Source: an uncultured Bacteroidales bacterium
Lineage (GTDB): Bacteria > Bacteroidota > Bacteroidia > Bacteroidales > FEN-979
Assembly: GCA_903875045.1 (NCBI GenBank)
Contig: CAIQUS010000066.1
Coordinates: forward strand, 24,963-88,962
DNA: 64,000 bases
Reading direction: 5' to 3'
Part shown: positions 9,624-19,869 of the stretch, piece by piece
How the letters are laid out: every line of letters begins with the position of its first letter
Numbering within the stretch: position 1 is the stretch's first letter
Position numbers and translations under genes: made by a program
The notes under the pieces: generated by a model
What the model was told of the DNA's origin: nothing
The model's input: the letters and a program-made list of their open reading frames with translations, nothing else
Database searches by the model: none

Positions 9624-10297
9624 TCTTCATCGTTGATCCGGTAACCAACGCCGCGGATGGTTTCTATAAATGAAGTACTGCCGGGCTCATCAAGTTTTTT
9701 CCGCAGAAAATTGATGTAAACGTCTATGACGGAATTATCGTAATCAAAATGGATGTCCCATACTTTCTCAATGATACGGGTTCTCCGGCTTACTTTGCCT
9801 TTGTTACGCATCAGAAACTCCAGCAGGGAAAACTCCTTTTGGGTCAGTTCTACTGTTTTTCCTTTTTTGGTTACCCTGTGCGATTCTACATTCAACTCAA
9901 TGGTGCCGCAGCGGAAAACTGAACCTTCTCCCTGCTTGTTGCGCATCAGCACACGGATGCGGGCCAGTAATTCCTCGAAAGCAAAAGGTTTCCTGATATA
10001 GTCATTGGCACCTGCTTCGAGGCCGAAAACCGCATCGTCCGTGGTATCTTTGGCTGTCAGAAAAATGACCGGGATTTCTTTACTTTCTTTCCGGATGGCC
10101 CTGCAAATTTCAATCCCGTTCAATCCGGGCAGCATCCAGTCCAGCAGCACCACATCGTACTCAGCAAGATTATCGATGGCCATCTGCAAACCGGTTTTAC
10201 CGTTATTGGCCACATCAATTGCAAATCCTTCTTCCTCCAGGCCTTCCCTGATAAAATTGGCAATGGAGGTTTCATCTTCAACCAATAAAATTCTCAT
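9620..10297 (-). CDS. OmpR/PhoB-family response regulator
   Basis: MRILLVEDETSIANFIREGL receiver plus winged helix GVGYRIND; overlaps kinase start. Confidence 0.93.
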   Translation of the reverse strand: MRILLVEDETSIANFIREGLEEEGFAIDVANNGKTGLQMAIDNLAEYDVVLLDWMLPGLNGIEICRAIRKESKEIPVIFLTAKDTTDDAVFGLEAGANDYIRKPFAFEELLARIRVLMRNKQGEGSVFRCGTIELNVESHRVTKKGKTVELTQKEFSLLEFLMRNKGKVSRRTRIIEKVWDIHFDYDNSVIDVYINFLRKKLDEPGSTSFIETIRGVGYRINDEE

Positions 10298-10344
10298 ACA
10301 CAAAGGTATAAAATCCGGAGAGGATAACACAACACCCTCAAATC

Positions 10345-10827
10345 CTATTCAGAAAAAGATTCGTCAGGATTCCCCAGCCCCAATTCAACGCCCGCTGCAT
10401 GTTTAAAAACCAGTTGCCCGCCTAGATAACCTGTTCGGCCAACTCCGGCTGTAGCAGCGGCAAATAAAACAAATGCTGCAATTTTCAACCACAACATTTT
10501 GTTTTTCAACAGTTCATAAGCAGTTCTTGCCGAAGCTGCTGCAATGGTAAGCCACATAGTTATCATTGCGGCCTGCTCATGCAAATCCATGGCCTTCTTC
10601 AGGCTTCCACCTTCCATCCCGTCACCGGCGGCATCACCGGTAAGGTAAGCTGTGATGGCACCGCCGGCAGCTAACAACAATAAATAGAAGGAAACCTGGG
10701 TGAAAAACGATTTTTTAAAGACAATGCCAATTAATTCAGATAAAAACCCTACCAGCAAAAGTGCAATAGGAAAATGAACGATCATGGCATGAAGGTGTGT
10801 CGCTGATATCATGTTTTTTTTTCGCAA
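10345..10827 (-). CDS. DUF2231-like membrane protein
   Basis: HAMIVHFPIALLLVGFLSELIG, 4 TM segments. Confidence 0.7.
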   Translation of the reverse strand: MRKKNMISATHLHAMIVHFPIALLLVGFLSELIGIVFKKSFFTQVSFYLLLLAAGGAITAYLTGDAAGDGMEGGSLKKAMDLHEQAAMITMWLTIAAASARTAYELLKNKMLWLKIAAFVLFAAATAGVGRTGYLGGQLVFKHAAGVELGLGNPDESFSE

Positions 10828-10894
10828 AGGTCACTAGTCTGTCCTTTATGAAAACTTAAACCATCCTTAAAATTGCCTTAAAACCGGCGCTTGC

Positions 10895-11197
10895 TCAGAA
10901 ATCGAAAAGTTCCCCGAGAAACCCTTTCTTCCTGCGCTGGCCATAAGCGCCACCATGCCTGTAATGATCATCATGATCGTCATGGCCATCGTGTTTATTA
11001 TAGTGATTGTCGCCGTATCCCTTGGGTGGAAAGCCCTGGGGCTGGTCCATCACTGGATTGTTCCCCGGTGAACGGTCGATGATTTTTTCAAGCTCGCCAC
11101 GATCGAGCCATATCCCGCGACATTGCGGACAATAATCAATTTCTACTCCCTGACGATCGGTCATGAGGAGGGTTATGTTGCATTTTGGGCAGTTCAT
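10895..11197 (-). CDS. TFIIB-type zinc-ribbon protein with His/Asp-rich segment
   Basis: CPKCN...DYCPQCRGIWLDRGELEKII; HDGHDDHDDHYRHGG. Confidence 0.85.
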   Translation of the reverse strand: MNCPKCNITLLMTDRQGVEIDYCPQCRGIWLDRGELEKIIDRSPGNNPVMDQPQGFPPKGYGDNHYNKHDGHDDHDDHYRHGGAYGQRRKKGFLGELFDF

Positions 11198-11223
11198 TGG
11201 TTATGGATTTGGGGTAAGACAAT

Positions 11224-12123
11224 CTAAACAATTTCTTCCGCCACTATCTCCGGCAGGTGTTCATCCGGTTCGATGTGGACGTGTACATACGACCTGGGCA
11301 ACGCCAGGACAATTTGCTTTTCGATTTGGTGCGATATCTCATGTGCGGCATCAAGCGTCAGCCCAGGTTGTACATGGATGGTTACTTCAATAAAATTTTC
11401 GGCACCTGATGTTCTGACTCTCAGGTCATGATACCTGAGTATTCCCTGTGCCTGGTTAAGCAACGATTCGATTTGTGCAACGAGTGGCGCAGGAGTACGG
11501 TCGAGGAGCATATCAGCTGCCTTTTTACCAAGACGCCATGAGACCCCAAGTACAATAAGCGCTACAGCCAGGGCAGCGATCGAATCGGCAAAATAAAATT
11601 CAAACTGAGCCAGTATCAGACCGAGCAATACGACAGCGGAACTCCATATATCCGTTGAAAAATGAAGCGCATCGGCTTCGAGTGCCTGGCTGTTGTATTT
11701 CCTGGCAACGCGATAAAGTGCCCTCGACCGGGCAATATCAACGGTGATGGAGGTAAGCACAACGATATAGCTGAAAATATTTACATCAATCTTGGTATCA
11801 CCGCTCATCAGCCGGTGGATGGCTTCGTAAATAATCCACGCACAGGTAATGAGCAATAAAAACGTTTCGATGAGCGCTGAGAAATTTTCGATTTTCCCAT
11901 GGCCGTAATGATGGTTTTTGTCAGGCGGTGTATCAGAAATCCTGACTGAAAACCAGGTGATCACTGCAGCTACGAGATCAAGCCCTGAATGCAATGCCTC
12001 CGATAAAAGGCCGAGACTTCCTGTAAGCAACCCTATCACGAGTTTAAAGCCTGTCAGAAAGAATGCGGCGATCACGGAAACACCGGCAACCCTCTTTTTC
12101 TCAATTTCCATCCTGTTCTTCAT
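11224..12123 (-). CDS. Cation diffusion facilitator family transporter
   Basis: SEALHSGLDLVAAVITWFSVRISDTPPDKNHHYGHGKIENFSALIE. Confidence 0.93.
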   Translation of the reverse strand: MKNRMEIEKKRVAGVSVIAAFFLTGFKLVIGLLTGSLGLLSEALHSGLDLVAAVITWFSVRISDTPPDKNHHYGHGKIENFSALIETFLLLITCAWIIYEAIHRLMSGDTKIDVNIFSYIVVLTSITVDIARSRALYRVARKYNSQALEADALHFSTDIWSSAVVLLGLILAQFEFYFADSIAALAVALIVLGVSWRLGKKAADMLLDRTPAPLVAQIESLLNQAQGILRYHDLRVRTSGAENFIEVTIHVQPGLTLDAAHEISHQIEKQIVLALPRSYVHVHIEPDEHLPEIVAEEIV

Positions 12124-12125
12124 AA

Positions 12126-12845
12126 CTAGTCTTCGTCTTTATCAGTATCACCAACTTGTTCAGTATTCTCATTCTCTCCGGCAGGCATGGGCTGATACAA
12201 TATTACATACAGGAATAAAGTCAGCGGTATGACAAACCACAGAACTGAAAATATTTTCTGAGACAGCGTAAGTTTCGCTTCCCCGGCCTCGATAGTTTTG
12301 TATCCGGTGAAGATGGAAAATATGGTGCCATTTTCGCGGTGTAATAGGGTATCGGTGAGGATTCCTCCCAAATGTACTCCGACAAGGCCCAAAAAAATAT
12401 TAACCACCACTTCGTGAATTTCTTCGAATACATCTTTGTTTAACACCGTAAGTCTGATTCCGAGAAAACCGGTTTCGCCGGATGCCAGGATCAGCATTCC
12501 CGAACAAGCGGAAACAAGGGCGGCAACCATAATGCACAGCATAATAACCGAGGCAAGCGGATTATGCCCTGGATGGCTTGCTTTGCTATCCTTCATGTTG
12601 GTGATAAACGACCTTAAAGATGCCGGGGAAACCGGGAAATCACTGAATCGGGCATATCTTGGCCCTGTAAAACCCTGGATAATGCGAAAAAAAATCAGCG
12701 CCCCGATCAGGGAACCAAGCGCTGCATGTAAACTTAAATTGTTTTCTTCACCGCCGAGCAAGTATGCCGTTGCAAAGGAAATGGCAAACAGCCAGTGAAA
12801 CATTCGTGTAGGAAGTGTCCAGATGTATGTTTTCATTGAAACCAA
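12126..12845 (-). CDS. Cytochrome b561 domain protein
   Basis: TRMFHWLFAISFATAYL...HAALGSLIGALIFFRIIQGFTGPRYARF; EIHEVVVNIFLGLVGVHLGG. Confidence 0.85.
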   Translation of the reverse strand: MVSMKTYIWTLPTRMFHWLFAISFATAYLLGGEENNLSLHAALGSLIGALIFFRIIQGFTGPRYARFSDFPVSPASLRSFITNMKDSKASHPGHNPLASVIMLCIMVAALVSACSGMLILASGETGFLGIRLTVLNKDVFEEIHEVVVNIFLGLVGVHLGGILTDTLLHRENGTIFSIFTGYKTIEAGEAKLTLSQKIFSVLWFVIPLTLFLYVILYQPMPAGENENTEQVGDTDKDED

Positions 12846-12878
12846 TTGTTGATAATACCGTGAAAGAAAAATTAAAGC

Positions 12879-13199
12879 CTACGCAGAAAAATCATTTCCC
12901 TTTTCCGGAGGCTGCCAAACGGTATGTGGCGAAACAGGTTGAAACGTGAAACAAACACGCTGGTATGTTTGATTTGAAAATTCAGACGGAACAGGAATAA
13001 CGGAAAAAATGCTTTTTATCGTGATGTCTTCATGATGATCGTTTGATTTAACAGGCAAATCGTTATGTAAAGGAATGGATTCCGCATGAACCATTGCAAT
13101 CACTTCACCTGAGAAATAACATGACAAGTGCCTGTCAAAGCCACTGATCGCCATGATGAGCATAAAAAAAACAACCTGAATACACAACCGTGATTTCAT
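12879..13199 (-). CDS. Hypothetical exported protein
   Basis: ORF with N-terminal hydrophobic segment, internal M at 13199 preferred. Confidence 0.4.
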   Translation of the reverse strand: MKSRLCIQVVFFMLIMAISGFDRHLSCYFSGEVIAMVHAESIPLHNDLPVKSNDHHEDITIKSIFSVIPVPSEFSNQTYQRVCFTFQPVSPHTVWQPPEKGNDFSA

Positions 13200-13263
13200 G
13201 ATGACAAAGGTAGATTTTTTTTTGTTATTCACACCCTGCCGGCAGATTCCGATAACAACTTTC

Positions 13264-14409
13264 CTACATCCCTCTGCCACCTGTAACCAGCCCATACATT
13301 TGCGGCCAGGCCTTTCGCAGCAAGGCACCTGTGCCAACTGATAACGCAATGATGGCCAGCGGAAGTAAAATAAAACTCAGCATCCGGTAGAACGGCACCT
13401 GGTTAACCACTGCAAATAACGCCTCAATGGCATAAGCCACCAGTGGGGCATGCATGGCATAAATGATGAAAGAAAAAGAGGTGGTCCAGACAAACCATTT
13501 ACGTTCCATGCACCATGCCACCAGTCTGTCACATCCGAACCATGCAGCAATTAACCCGCTCAGGATGACTAATTTATGTAAAATGATCAAAACCGGAAAA
13601 ATGGCATCTCCCAAAAATGGTTTCCCCATGAATGCCAGGACAGTTTTAACGGAAGCCAAAAGGATAAACGCGATGCCCCACCACAAAGGTTTCAGCCATT
13701 TCCGTGGAGCACCAATGTTGAAATTTCTCTTTTGCATCCATACCCCCAACGAGAAAAACACCAGTCCTTCTCCCTCAAATAAAACAAAGCCCATGGTTCC
13801 CAGCCACATCAGGATGGCCACACTGAAGAAAATCCATTTAGCAATGCGGTGTGTCACGCACCACCTGATAGCGGGGTAAGCGATGTTATATATCAGCAAT
13901 ACCCTTAGAAACCACAACTGGTATGGTACCGGAAGCAGTATCCATTTGCCGAGCATTTCATACCAGTGATAATCATGGAGCAAGGCACGGGAATCATCGA
14001 TCCTTACGATATTGGAAGCAAAAACGATATCCCTGGTATATGGAAAAAGTTCCAGAAAATAGGTGAATGCCAACCCGGCTGCGCTCCAGATCAGATAGGG
14101 GGCCAATAAAGTTCTTAACCGTTTCCTGGTACGTTCCCCATAAGGCCTGTTGTCGTGCATGGCAAAAAGGAAACCCGAAATGATAAACAACATGGGAATG
14201 CGAAAACGGAATATCCCGTTCGCCAGAAAATATTCGATGAATGATGTGAAGGTGAAGGGGTCCCCGGGCATGGTCCAGGGTTGCATATAGCGGTCGGTAA
14301 GATTATAACCGTGCACAAACACGAGCAGGAACATTGAAATAAATGACCAGAATTTGAATTTCCGGCTGATGAAATCAGTAACCTGAGTTTGGAGCTGGGG
14401 TGTTTCCAT
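13264..14409 (-). CDS. Acyltransferase family 3 membrane protein
   Basis: Multi-TM; IPMLFIISGFLFAMHD, PYLIWSA. Confidence 0.85.
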   Translation of the reverse strand: METPQLQTQVTDFISRKFKFWSFISMFLLVFVHGYNLTDRYMQPWTMPGDPFTFTSFIEYFLANGIFRFRIPMLFIISGFLFAMHDNRPYGERTRKRLRTLLAPYLIWSAAGLAFTYFLELFPYTRDIVFASNIVRIDDSRALLHDYHWYEMLGKWILLPVPYQLWFLRVLLIYNIAYPAIRWCVTHRIAKWIFFSVAILMWLGTMGFVLFEGEGLVFFSLGVWMQKRNFNIGAPRKWLKPLWWGIAFILLASVKTVLAFMGKPFLGDAIFPVLIILHKLVILSGLIAAWFGCDRLVAWCMERKWFVWTTSFSFIIYAMHAPLVAYAIEALFAVVNQVPFYRMLSFILLPLAIIALSVGTGALLRKAWPQMYGLVTGGRGM

Positions 14410-14501
14410 ATAATGAGGTTAAGAAAATAATGCTAAAATAAGAATAGTACGGTAAAAACAACTAACTTTACCCTTTAAATCGTTCAACCACGAACGTTGT
14501 T

Positions 14502-17500
14502 ATGATACGGTTATCCATCCTGCTCTTTTTTACACTTCTGATACACCGGCCTGCCAGACCGCAGCAGTTCTTCTTTACCAATTACCCCATTGAAAAAGGA
14601 CTTTCCCAAAGCGTGGTCAATTGTGTTTTTCAGGATTCCAAAGGATATATCTGGGTAGGGACCCAGAATGGGTTAAACCGCTTCGACGGGTACAATTTTG
14701 TGATCTACGCATATAACCCTGCCGATTCATGTTCCCTTTCCAACAGTTGGGTTTACTCCATTGACGAAGACCGGTCGGGCAACCTGTGGATTGGGACCAA
14801 AGGCGGGCTGAACCAGTATCTGCGAAAGGAAAAGCAGTTCAAACGCATCAAATACGCCAGCGGATTTTCGAACGATGTGACCGATTACTCCTATGATGCC
14901 CGTGTGGCCCGAAACGGAAACATACTCATTAACACCCCGCCGGTACTGACCATCTATAACCCATCAAATAAAACATTCAGGCATTATACAAGCAGTTTGC
15001 CTTACGATGGTTCTGTAAAAGACAACAGGATACCACTTCTGGAAGACAGGGAGGGCTTGATTTGGATTGGTTCAACCAGGGGTCTGTCCTGCTTCAACCC
15101 CCGAACGGAAAGTTTCAGTTACTTCATCCATCAGACCAATGATCCCGGCTCAATCAGCGATAACACCATCACCGCATTGTATGAAGACCGCGAGGGGTAT
15201 ATCTGGATTGGAACTACTTCCGGATTAAACCTTTTTGACAAAAAGACCCGAACCCTGAAAAAATTTTACTCGGATGCCGGCAACCATCAATCGCTAAGCA
15301 ACAACTTTATCCGTGCCATTGCCGGCGATCCGTTTGGATATTTATGGATCGGCACAGAAGGCGGCGGACTAAACAGGGCTACCCCGACTGGCGATGGAAG
15401 CCTGTTCATGGAAAACTTCACCAGCGAAAATCATGGTCTGGGTCACAACATCATACTGGCGCTGATGGTTGACAAATCAAACAACCTTTGGATCGGTACA
15501 CTGCAGGGACTCACCAAAACCGACCTGAAACCACGCAAATTCCGCCTTTATCGCAGTGATGACACCCCCTTTTCAACAAACCTGCTGGGCAATGTAATCG
15601 CCTCGATATTCAAGGACGAAAAAGGTTTCATCTGGGTGGGTAACTGGGGGCAGGGGCTCAACAGGATCAACCGTAAAACCGGAATGGTCGATCATTTTTC
15701 GACACGATTTGGTGGCAAACAACACATTACCAATGATTTCGTACATGTGATCCATGCCGATCTGTGGAACAATATCTGGATCGGTACGCGTGATGGCATC
15801 AGCGTTTATGACCGGCTGAATAACAAGTTTATCCCTTTCAGGGAGTTCTTCAAAAACAACAATCTGCCCGATTTTAGTGGTATCAGGATTTACTCTGTTA
15901 TCCGCACACGCGATAACAATTATTGGATCGGCACTCAGAACGGATTGTACCGTATTAACCTGACCACAGCCACTACCGATATTTTCCGGGAAGAATCAAC
16001 CGGAAACCACCGCATCAGCGGAAACCTGATCTATTCGCTCCTCGAGGATAGCGAAGGACTGATCTGGATCGCAACGCTCAGCGGGCTGGACGTTTTTAAT
16101 CCGCAGACGGGAACAATGAAACACTACCAGAAGAGCGAAACCCCCAACTCACTGTGCGACAACTTTGTAATCAGCCTCTGCGAAGATCATCGGGGCGATA
16201 TCTGGATTGGCACCGGCTCTTATGCCAACAAATTCCATAAAAGTGATTCGACATTTACTTACTATGCACAGGAAGCCGGACTGCCCAACAACCGGATTTT
16301 CGAAATCATGGAGGATGCCCGGCGAAATTTATGGTTTGCCACCGGAGGCGGTCTTTGCAGGCTCGACTCCGCCTCTGGCAGGTTCAGGACTTATTCGGTG
16401 GCAGAAGGCCTGCAAAGTATGGAATTCAACCTGCGTGCCTGTTGCAAAAGCAGTGATGGCGAGATGTTCTTTGGCGGGATGAATGGATTTAACTCATTCT
16501 ATCCCGATTCGATCAGGGATAATCCCTTTATCCCGGAAATAGTCTTTACATCCTTTTATAAAACCAATCAGGCTAACAAAGAATACCTCGATGTGGAAAA
16601 CACCGGTGAAGTGGTTTTGAATTATGATGACCAAACCTTTACCATTGAATTTGCCGCACTGGAATATACGAATCCTGATAAAAACCGCTATGCTTATATG
16701 CTTAAAGGGGTTTCGGGCGATTGGATTGAAACCGGAAACCGGCGGTTTGTACCGTTTTCAAACCTTCCACCCGGTGAATATACTTTCATGGTAAAAGGCT
16801 CGAACAACGACGGCGTTTGGAACGAATCGGGGCCAAGTCTGAAAATCATCATCAATCCGCCATGGTGGCGCACCTCCTGGGCATGGACGGCATACCTGAT
16901 CATCCTGGCCGGGGCGATTATGATATTCATCAGGTTACGCGAAAGAAACCTCGTCCGGGAACGCGACCTGCTGGAGCAAAAAGTTCATCTGCGCACCCTT
17001 CAGATTGAAGAACAGAACGTTGAAATCCTGCAAAAAAACGAAGAACTCAACAAGCTGAACCAGGCACTTTCGGCGCTCAACGCCACCCGGGATAAATTCT
17101 TCTCGATCATTGCCCACGACCTCCGCAATCCATTCAATACCATTCTGGGGCTTTCTGATTTGCTGCTGATGAACTTTGACAAAGCAGGACCAGAGAAGAT
17201 CCGGAAATCGGTGGCCGATATCCGCGACACGGCGAAACACACCTTCGACCTGCTCCAGAACCTGCTGATCTGGGCAAGGTCTCAGACAGGCGGGATCGAT
17301 TTCCTGCCGGTCTCCTTTAATCTATCTGACCAGATCGTTGAAAACATTGCCATTGTTAAAAGCCAGGCAGAGAAAAAGAACATTGAGGTAACTTACCCGG
17401 ATACAGGTCCGGTGAGGGTTACCGGTGATATCCGCATGATCGATACCGTATTGCGCAACCTGCTCACCAATGCCATTAAGTTCACTCCGCAACAGGGAAC

Positions 17501-17759
17501 AGTAACCGTTTCTGTGATGGAGCAGGATCACCAGGTGGAGGTAACTGTTCGCGACACCGGCATCGGTATTGCGCCGGAGCACATTTCACGAATCTTCCTT
17601 CTCGACAACAGATACTCCCGGAAAGGCACCGACAAGGAACGCGGCTCCGGGCTCGGACTGATCCTTTGCCAGGAATTCGTCGAAAAACATGGTGGAACCA
17701 TCCGGGTAGAAAGCGAGCCGGAGAATGGGAGTAGGTTTATTTTTACGCTGCCGAAATGA
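14502..17759 (+). CDS. Two-component regulator propeller sensor histidine kinase
   Basis: Repeated GxIWIGTxxGLN(R/L)F blades, Y_Y_Y domain, HisKA FFSIIAHDLRNPF, HATPase GSGLGLILCQEF. Confidence 0.95.
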   Translation: MIRLSILLFFTLLIHRPARPQQFFFTNYPIEKGLSQSVVNCVFQDSKGYIWVGTQNGLNRFDGYNFVIYAYNPADSCSLSNSWVYSIDEDRSGNLWIGTKGGLNQYLRKEKQFKRIKYASGFSNDVTDYSYDARVARNGNILINTPPVLTIYNPSNKTFRHYTSSLPYDGSVKDNRIPLLEDREGLIWIGSTRGLSCFNPRTESFSYFIHQTNDPGSISDNTITALYEDREGYIWIGTTSGLNLFDKKTRTLKKFYSDAGNHQSLSNNFIRAIAGDPFGYLWIGTEGGGLNRATPTGDGSLFMENFTSENHGLGHNIILALMVDKSNNLWIGTLQGLTKTDLKPRKFRLYRSDDTPFSTNLLGNVIASIFKDEKGFIWVGNWGQGLNRINRKTGMVDHFSTRFGGKQHITNDFVHVIHADLWNNIWIGTRDGISVYDRLNNKFIPFREFFKNNNLPDFSGIRIYSVIRTRDNNYWIGTQNGLYRINLTTATTDIFREESTGNHRISGNLIYSLLEDSEGLIWIATLSGLDVFNPQTGTMKHYQKSETPNSLCDNFVISLCEDHRGDIWIGTGSYANKFHKSDSTFTYYAQEAGLPNNRIFEIMEDARRNLWFATGGGLCRLDSASGRFRTYSVAEGLQSMEFNLRACCKSSDGEMFFGGMNGFNSFYPDSIRDNPFIPEIVFTSFYKTNQANKEYLDVENTGEVVLNYDDQTFTIEFAALEYTNPDKNRYAYMLKGVSGDWIETGNRRFVPFSNLPPGEYTFMVKGSNNDGVWNESGPSLKIIINPPWWRTSWAWTAYLIILAGAIMIFIRLRERNLVRERDLLEQKVHLRTLQIEEQNVEILQKNEELNKLNQALSALNATRDKFFSIIAHDLRNPFNTILGLSDLLLMNFDKAGPEKIRKSVADIRDTAKHTFDLLQNLLIWARSQTGGIDFLPVSFNLSDQIVENIAIVKSQAEKKNIEVTYPDTGPVRVTGDIRMIDTVLRNLLTNAIKFTPQQGTVTVSVMEQDHQVEVTVRDTGIGIAPEHISRIFLLDNRYSRKGTDKERGSGLGLILCQEFVEKHGGTIRVESEPENGSRFIFTLPK

Positions 17760-19132
17760 GGTACTTATTACTCTTATTCATCACCTTTTCATTCAAAGTT
17801 CAAGCCCAAGATGTCACAGTGACACTGACGACGAAATTTCAGGGAACAGCTGTTTCCCTGGATTCAATTTTTATTGAAAATACCACAAATGGCTCCAGAG
17901 TGATGATGACAGATCTTCCTGCTGCCATAACGACCTATGAGATTAATCTTTCCAGGGGGAAGATCATTTATGGTATTAAAGAATTGAACGGATCGGGTTT
18001 CGGATTTTTCCCGTACAGCAACAAACCTGGCGAGCTAAAGTTATATACAAGAATTCCAGCCCCGGCCCAAATCACCTTGATGCTATACGATGTAACCGGG
18101 CGGTTAGTCTTTCAGGAATCTTTGAATTGCCCATCCGGAACAAGCTTAATCATCTTTCGACCCGGGCATTTTTTATCAGGAATTTTATCAGCAGAGGGAC
18201 CTGGCTTTAAACAGGGATTTAAGGTAACTGGATGCAATGATGAACCAACGGGGGTGAGTCTTACCCATGAACCTGTTTTATCATCTGATTTTGCTGGAAA
18301 ATCCTTTGTAAAAGAGACAACTGATTCAGGCGATTATATATTTAGCCCCGGAGATTCCATTCGTTTTTCTGTGTTCGATCACGATATTTATCCAGGTACC
18401 GTGCGGTGTCGGCCACAACAAGGCGATTCAATTGTAATGGCTGTGTCCCGACCCTGTCCCGGTTTCCCGTTTATCATTGATTATGACGGAAATACATATT
18501 GCACCGTCCAGATTGGAACCCAATGCTGGATGCGTGAAAACATGAATACAACACATTATGCTGATGGCACAGCATTGGTTGACGGGACTGGTTTGGAAAA
18601 TATTGGGGTGGATTGTACGATCAAATACTGGTTCAATTACGAAGATCAACCTGACAATAATGCATTGTATGGCAAACTTTACACCTGGTCTGCAGTAATG
18701 AATGGTAATGATGGCGCCAGTCAGGAGAAAGTCCAGGGAATTTGTCCTTCAGGATGGCATGTTCCCGGTGATGAGGAGTGGAAAACGCTGGAGATGTTCC
18801 TTGGCCTGAGCCGGGAGGAGGCAGACTATACAAATGAATGGCGTGGAACGGATGAAGGGGGTAAACTCAAAGAATCAGGAACATTCCATTGGGTTCAGTA
18901 TAATATTGGTGCCACAAATGAAAGTGGTTTTTCAGCTCTTCCCGGAGGACAACGTCTATATGATGGTTCTTGGGGTTCTCTTACAACAATGGGTTATTGG
19001 TGGACATCGACCAAACACAGCCAGGTATTACTGCCTGTTTCGCGGATACTGTCGGGATCATTTTCCTCCATTTACAGATATGTATTCATGACCCCGTCTG
19101 ATGGTATATCCGTAAGGTGTGTTAAGAATTGA
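17756..19132 (+). CDS. FISUMP-domain secreted protein
   Basis: DYDGNTYCTVQIGTQCWMRENMNTTHYADGT ... GISVRCVKN. Confidence 0.85.
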   Translation: MRYLLLLFITFSFKVQAQDVTVTLTTKFQGTAVSLDSIFIENTTNGSRVMMTDLPAAITTYEINLSRGKIIYGIKELNGSGFGFFPYSNKPGELKLYTRIPAPAQITLMLYDVTGRLVFQESLNCPSGTSLIIFRPGHFLSGILSAEGPGFKQGFKVTGCNDEPTGVSLTHEPVLSSDFAGKSFVKETTDSGDYIFSPGDSIRFSVFDHDIYPGTVRCRPQQGDSIVMAVSRPCPGFPFIIDYDGNTYCTVQIGTQCWMRENMNTTHYADGTALVDGTGLENIGVDCTIKYWFNYEDQPDNNALYGKLYTWSAVMNGNDGASQEKVQGICPSGWHVPGDEEWKTLEMFLGLSREEADYTNEWRGTDEGGKLKESGTFHWVQYNIGATNESGFSALPGGQRLYDGSWGSLTTMGYWWTSTKHSQVLLPVSRILSGSFSSIYRYVFMTPSDGISVRCVKN

Positions 19133-19441
19133 TCAGGCTACTTTTATCCCAGTGAGTAAAATTTCATGGGCAAACGGGTGAAAATGGTTGAACTCGCTTG
19201 AGGAAATCGGATGTGGCTCGATGACATAGTTAAAATTTCTTCCCAGGGTCAACAATTCAGTTTGCAACGAAATTCGGTCTGTAAAATCATTGATAATCAA
19301 GGCAAGATCAATATCAGAATCATTGTGAAAATTACCTCTGGCAAAGGAACCAAAAACCCATGCTCCTTCAAAAGATATTTTGTTTTCCTTCAGAAGAATT
19401 AAATATTTTCTCACCAGTTCTAAAGCCTGTTCTTTATCCAT
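19133..19441 (-). CDS. MNT-family minimal nucleotidyltransferase (antitoxin-like)
   Basis: GSFARGNFHNDSDIDLAL; likely start M at 19441 (ORF extends to 19495). Confidence 0.85.
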   Translation of the reverse strand: MDKEQALELVRKYLILLKENKISFEGAWVFGSFARGNFHNDSDIDLALIINDFTDRISLQTELLTLGRNFNYVIEPHPISSSEFNHFHPFAHEILLTGIKVA

Positions 19442-19806
19442 TGTCGTGATTTGCTGATTTCGGTTATCCATTTTGTTGCATATTCTTTTGTACAACGCTT
19501 ATAAAACTCCATCTTGTAATCTTCATAACGGGCAAGAATGTTGAATTCTGTCAATTCTGCGAAAAAAAGTTCCATTTCTCGATCCATTTCAATTCCACAT
19601 TTTTGCGCTAATCTTAATAAGTTATGAATTAGTGGTGGATGTTCGTGGTGTTGCTTCACATAACTGGCTTTAAGCAGCTTTTCAATAACCAGATGTCCAA
19701 TGAATAAGGACCAATGATAATGTTTTGTACGATACATTGCCATCATTGATTCATAGTCCAAATCTGAACTATGAACCCAATGTGATATCAGTTCCTCTTG
19801 TTTCAT
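19420..19806 (-). CDS. HEPN-domain protein (toxin-like partner)
   Basis: HWSLFIGHLVIEKLLKASYVKQHHEHPPLIHNLLRLAQ...ARYEDYK; overlaps the NTase gene. Confidence 0.8.
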   Translation of the reverse strand: MKQEELISHWVHSSDLDYESMMAMYRTKHYHWSLFIGHLVIEKLLKASYVKQHHEHPPLIHNLLRLAQKCGIEMDREMELFFAELTEFNILARYEDYKMEFYKRCTKEYATKWITEISKSRQWIKNRL

Positions 19807-19869
19807 TGTTAAAACAAATGTACAACAATTTTCCCTATTGCTTCCGGTTTCCCATTTCCAAAAGATACA

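Noticed and set aside
14502-17759. Truncated hybrid two-component system
   Set aside because: Ends cleanly after HATPase; propeller kinases without REC/HTH are common in Bacteroidota.
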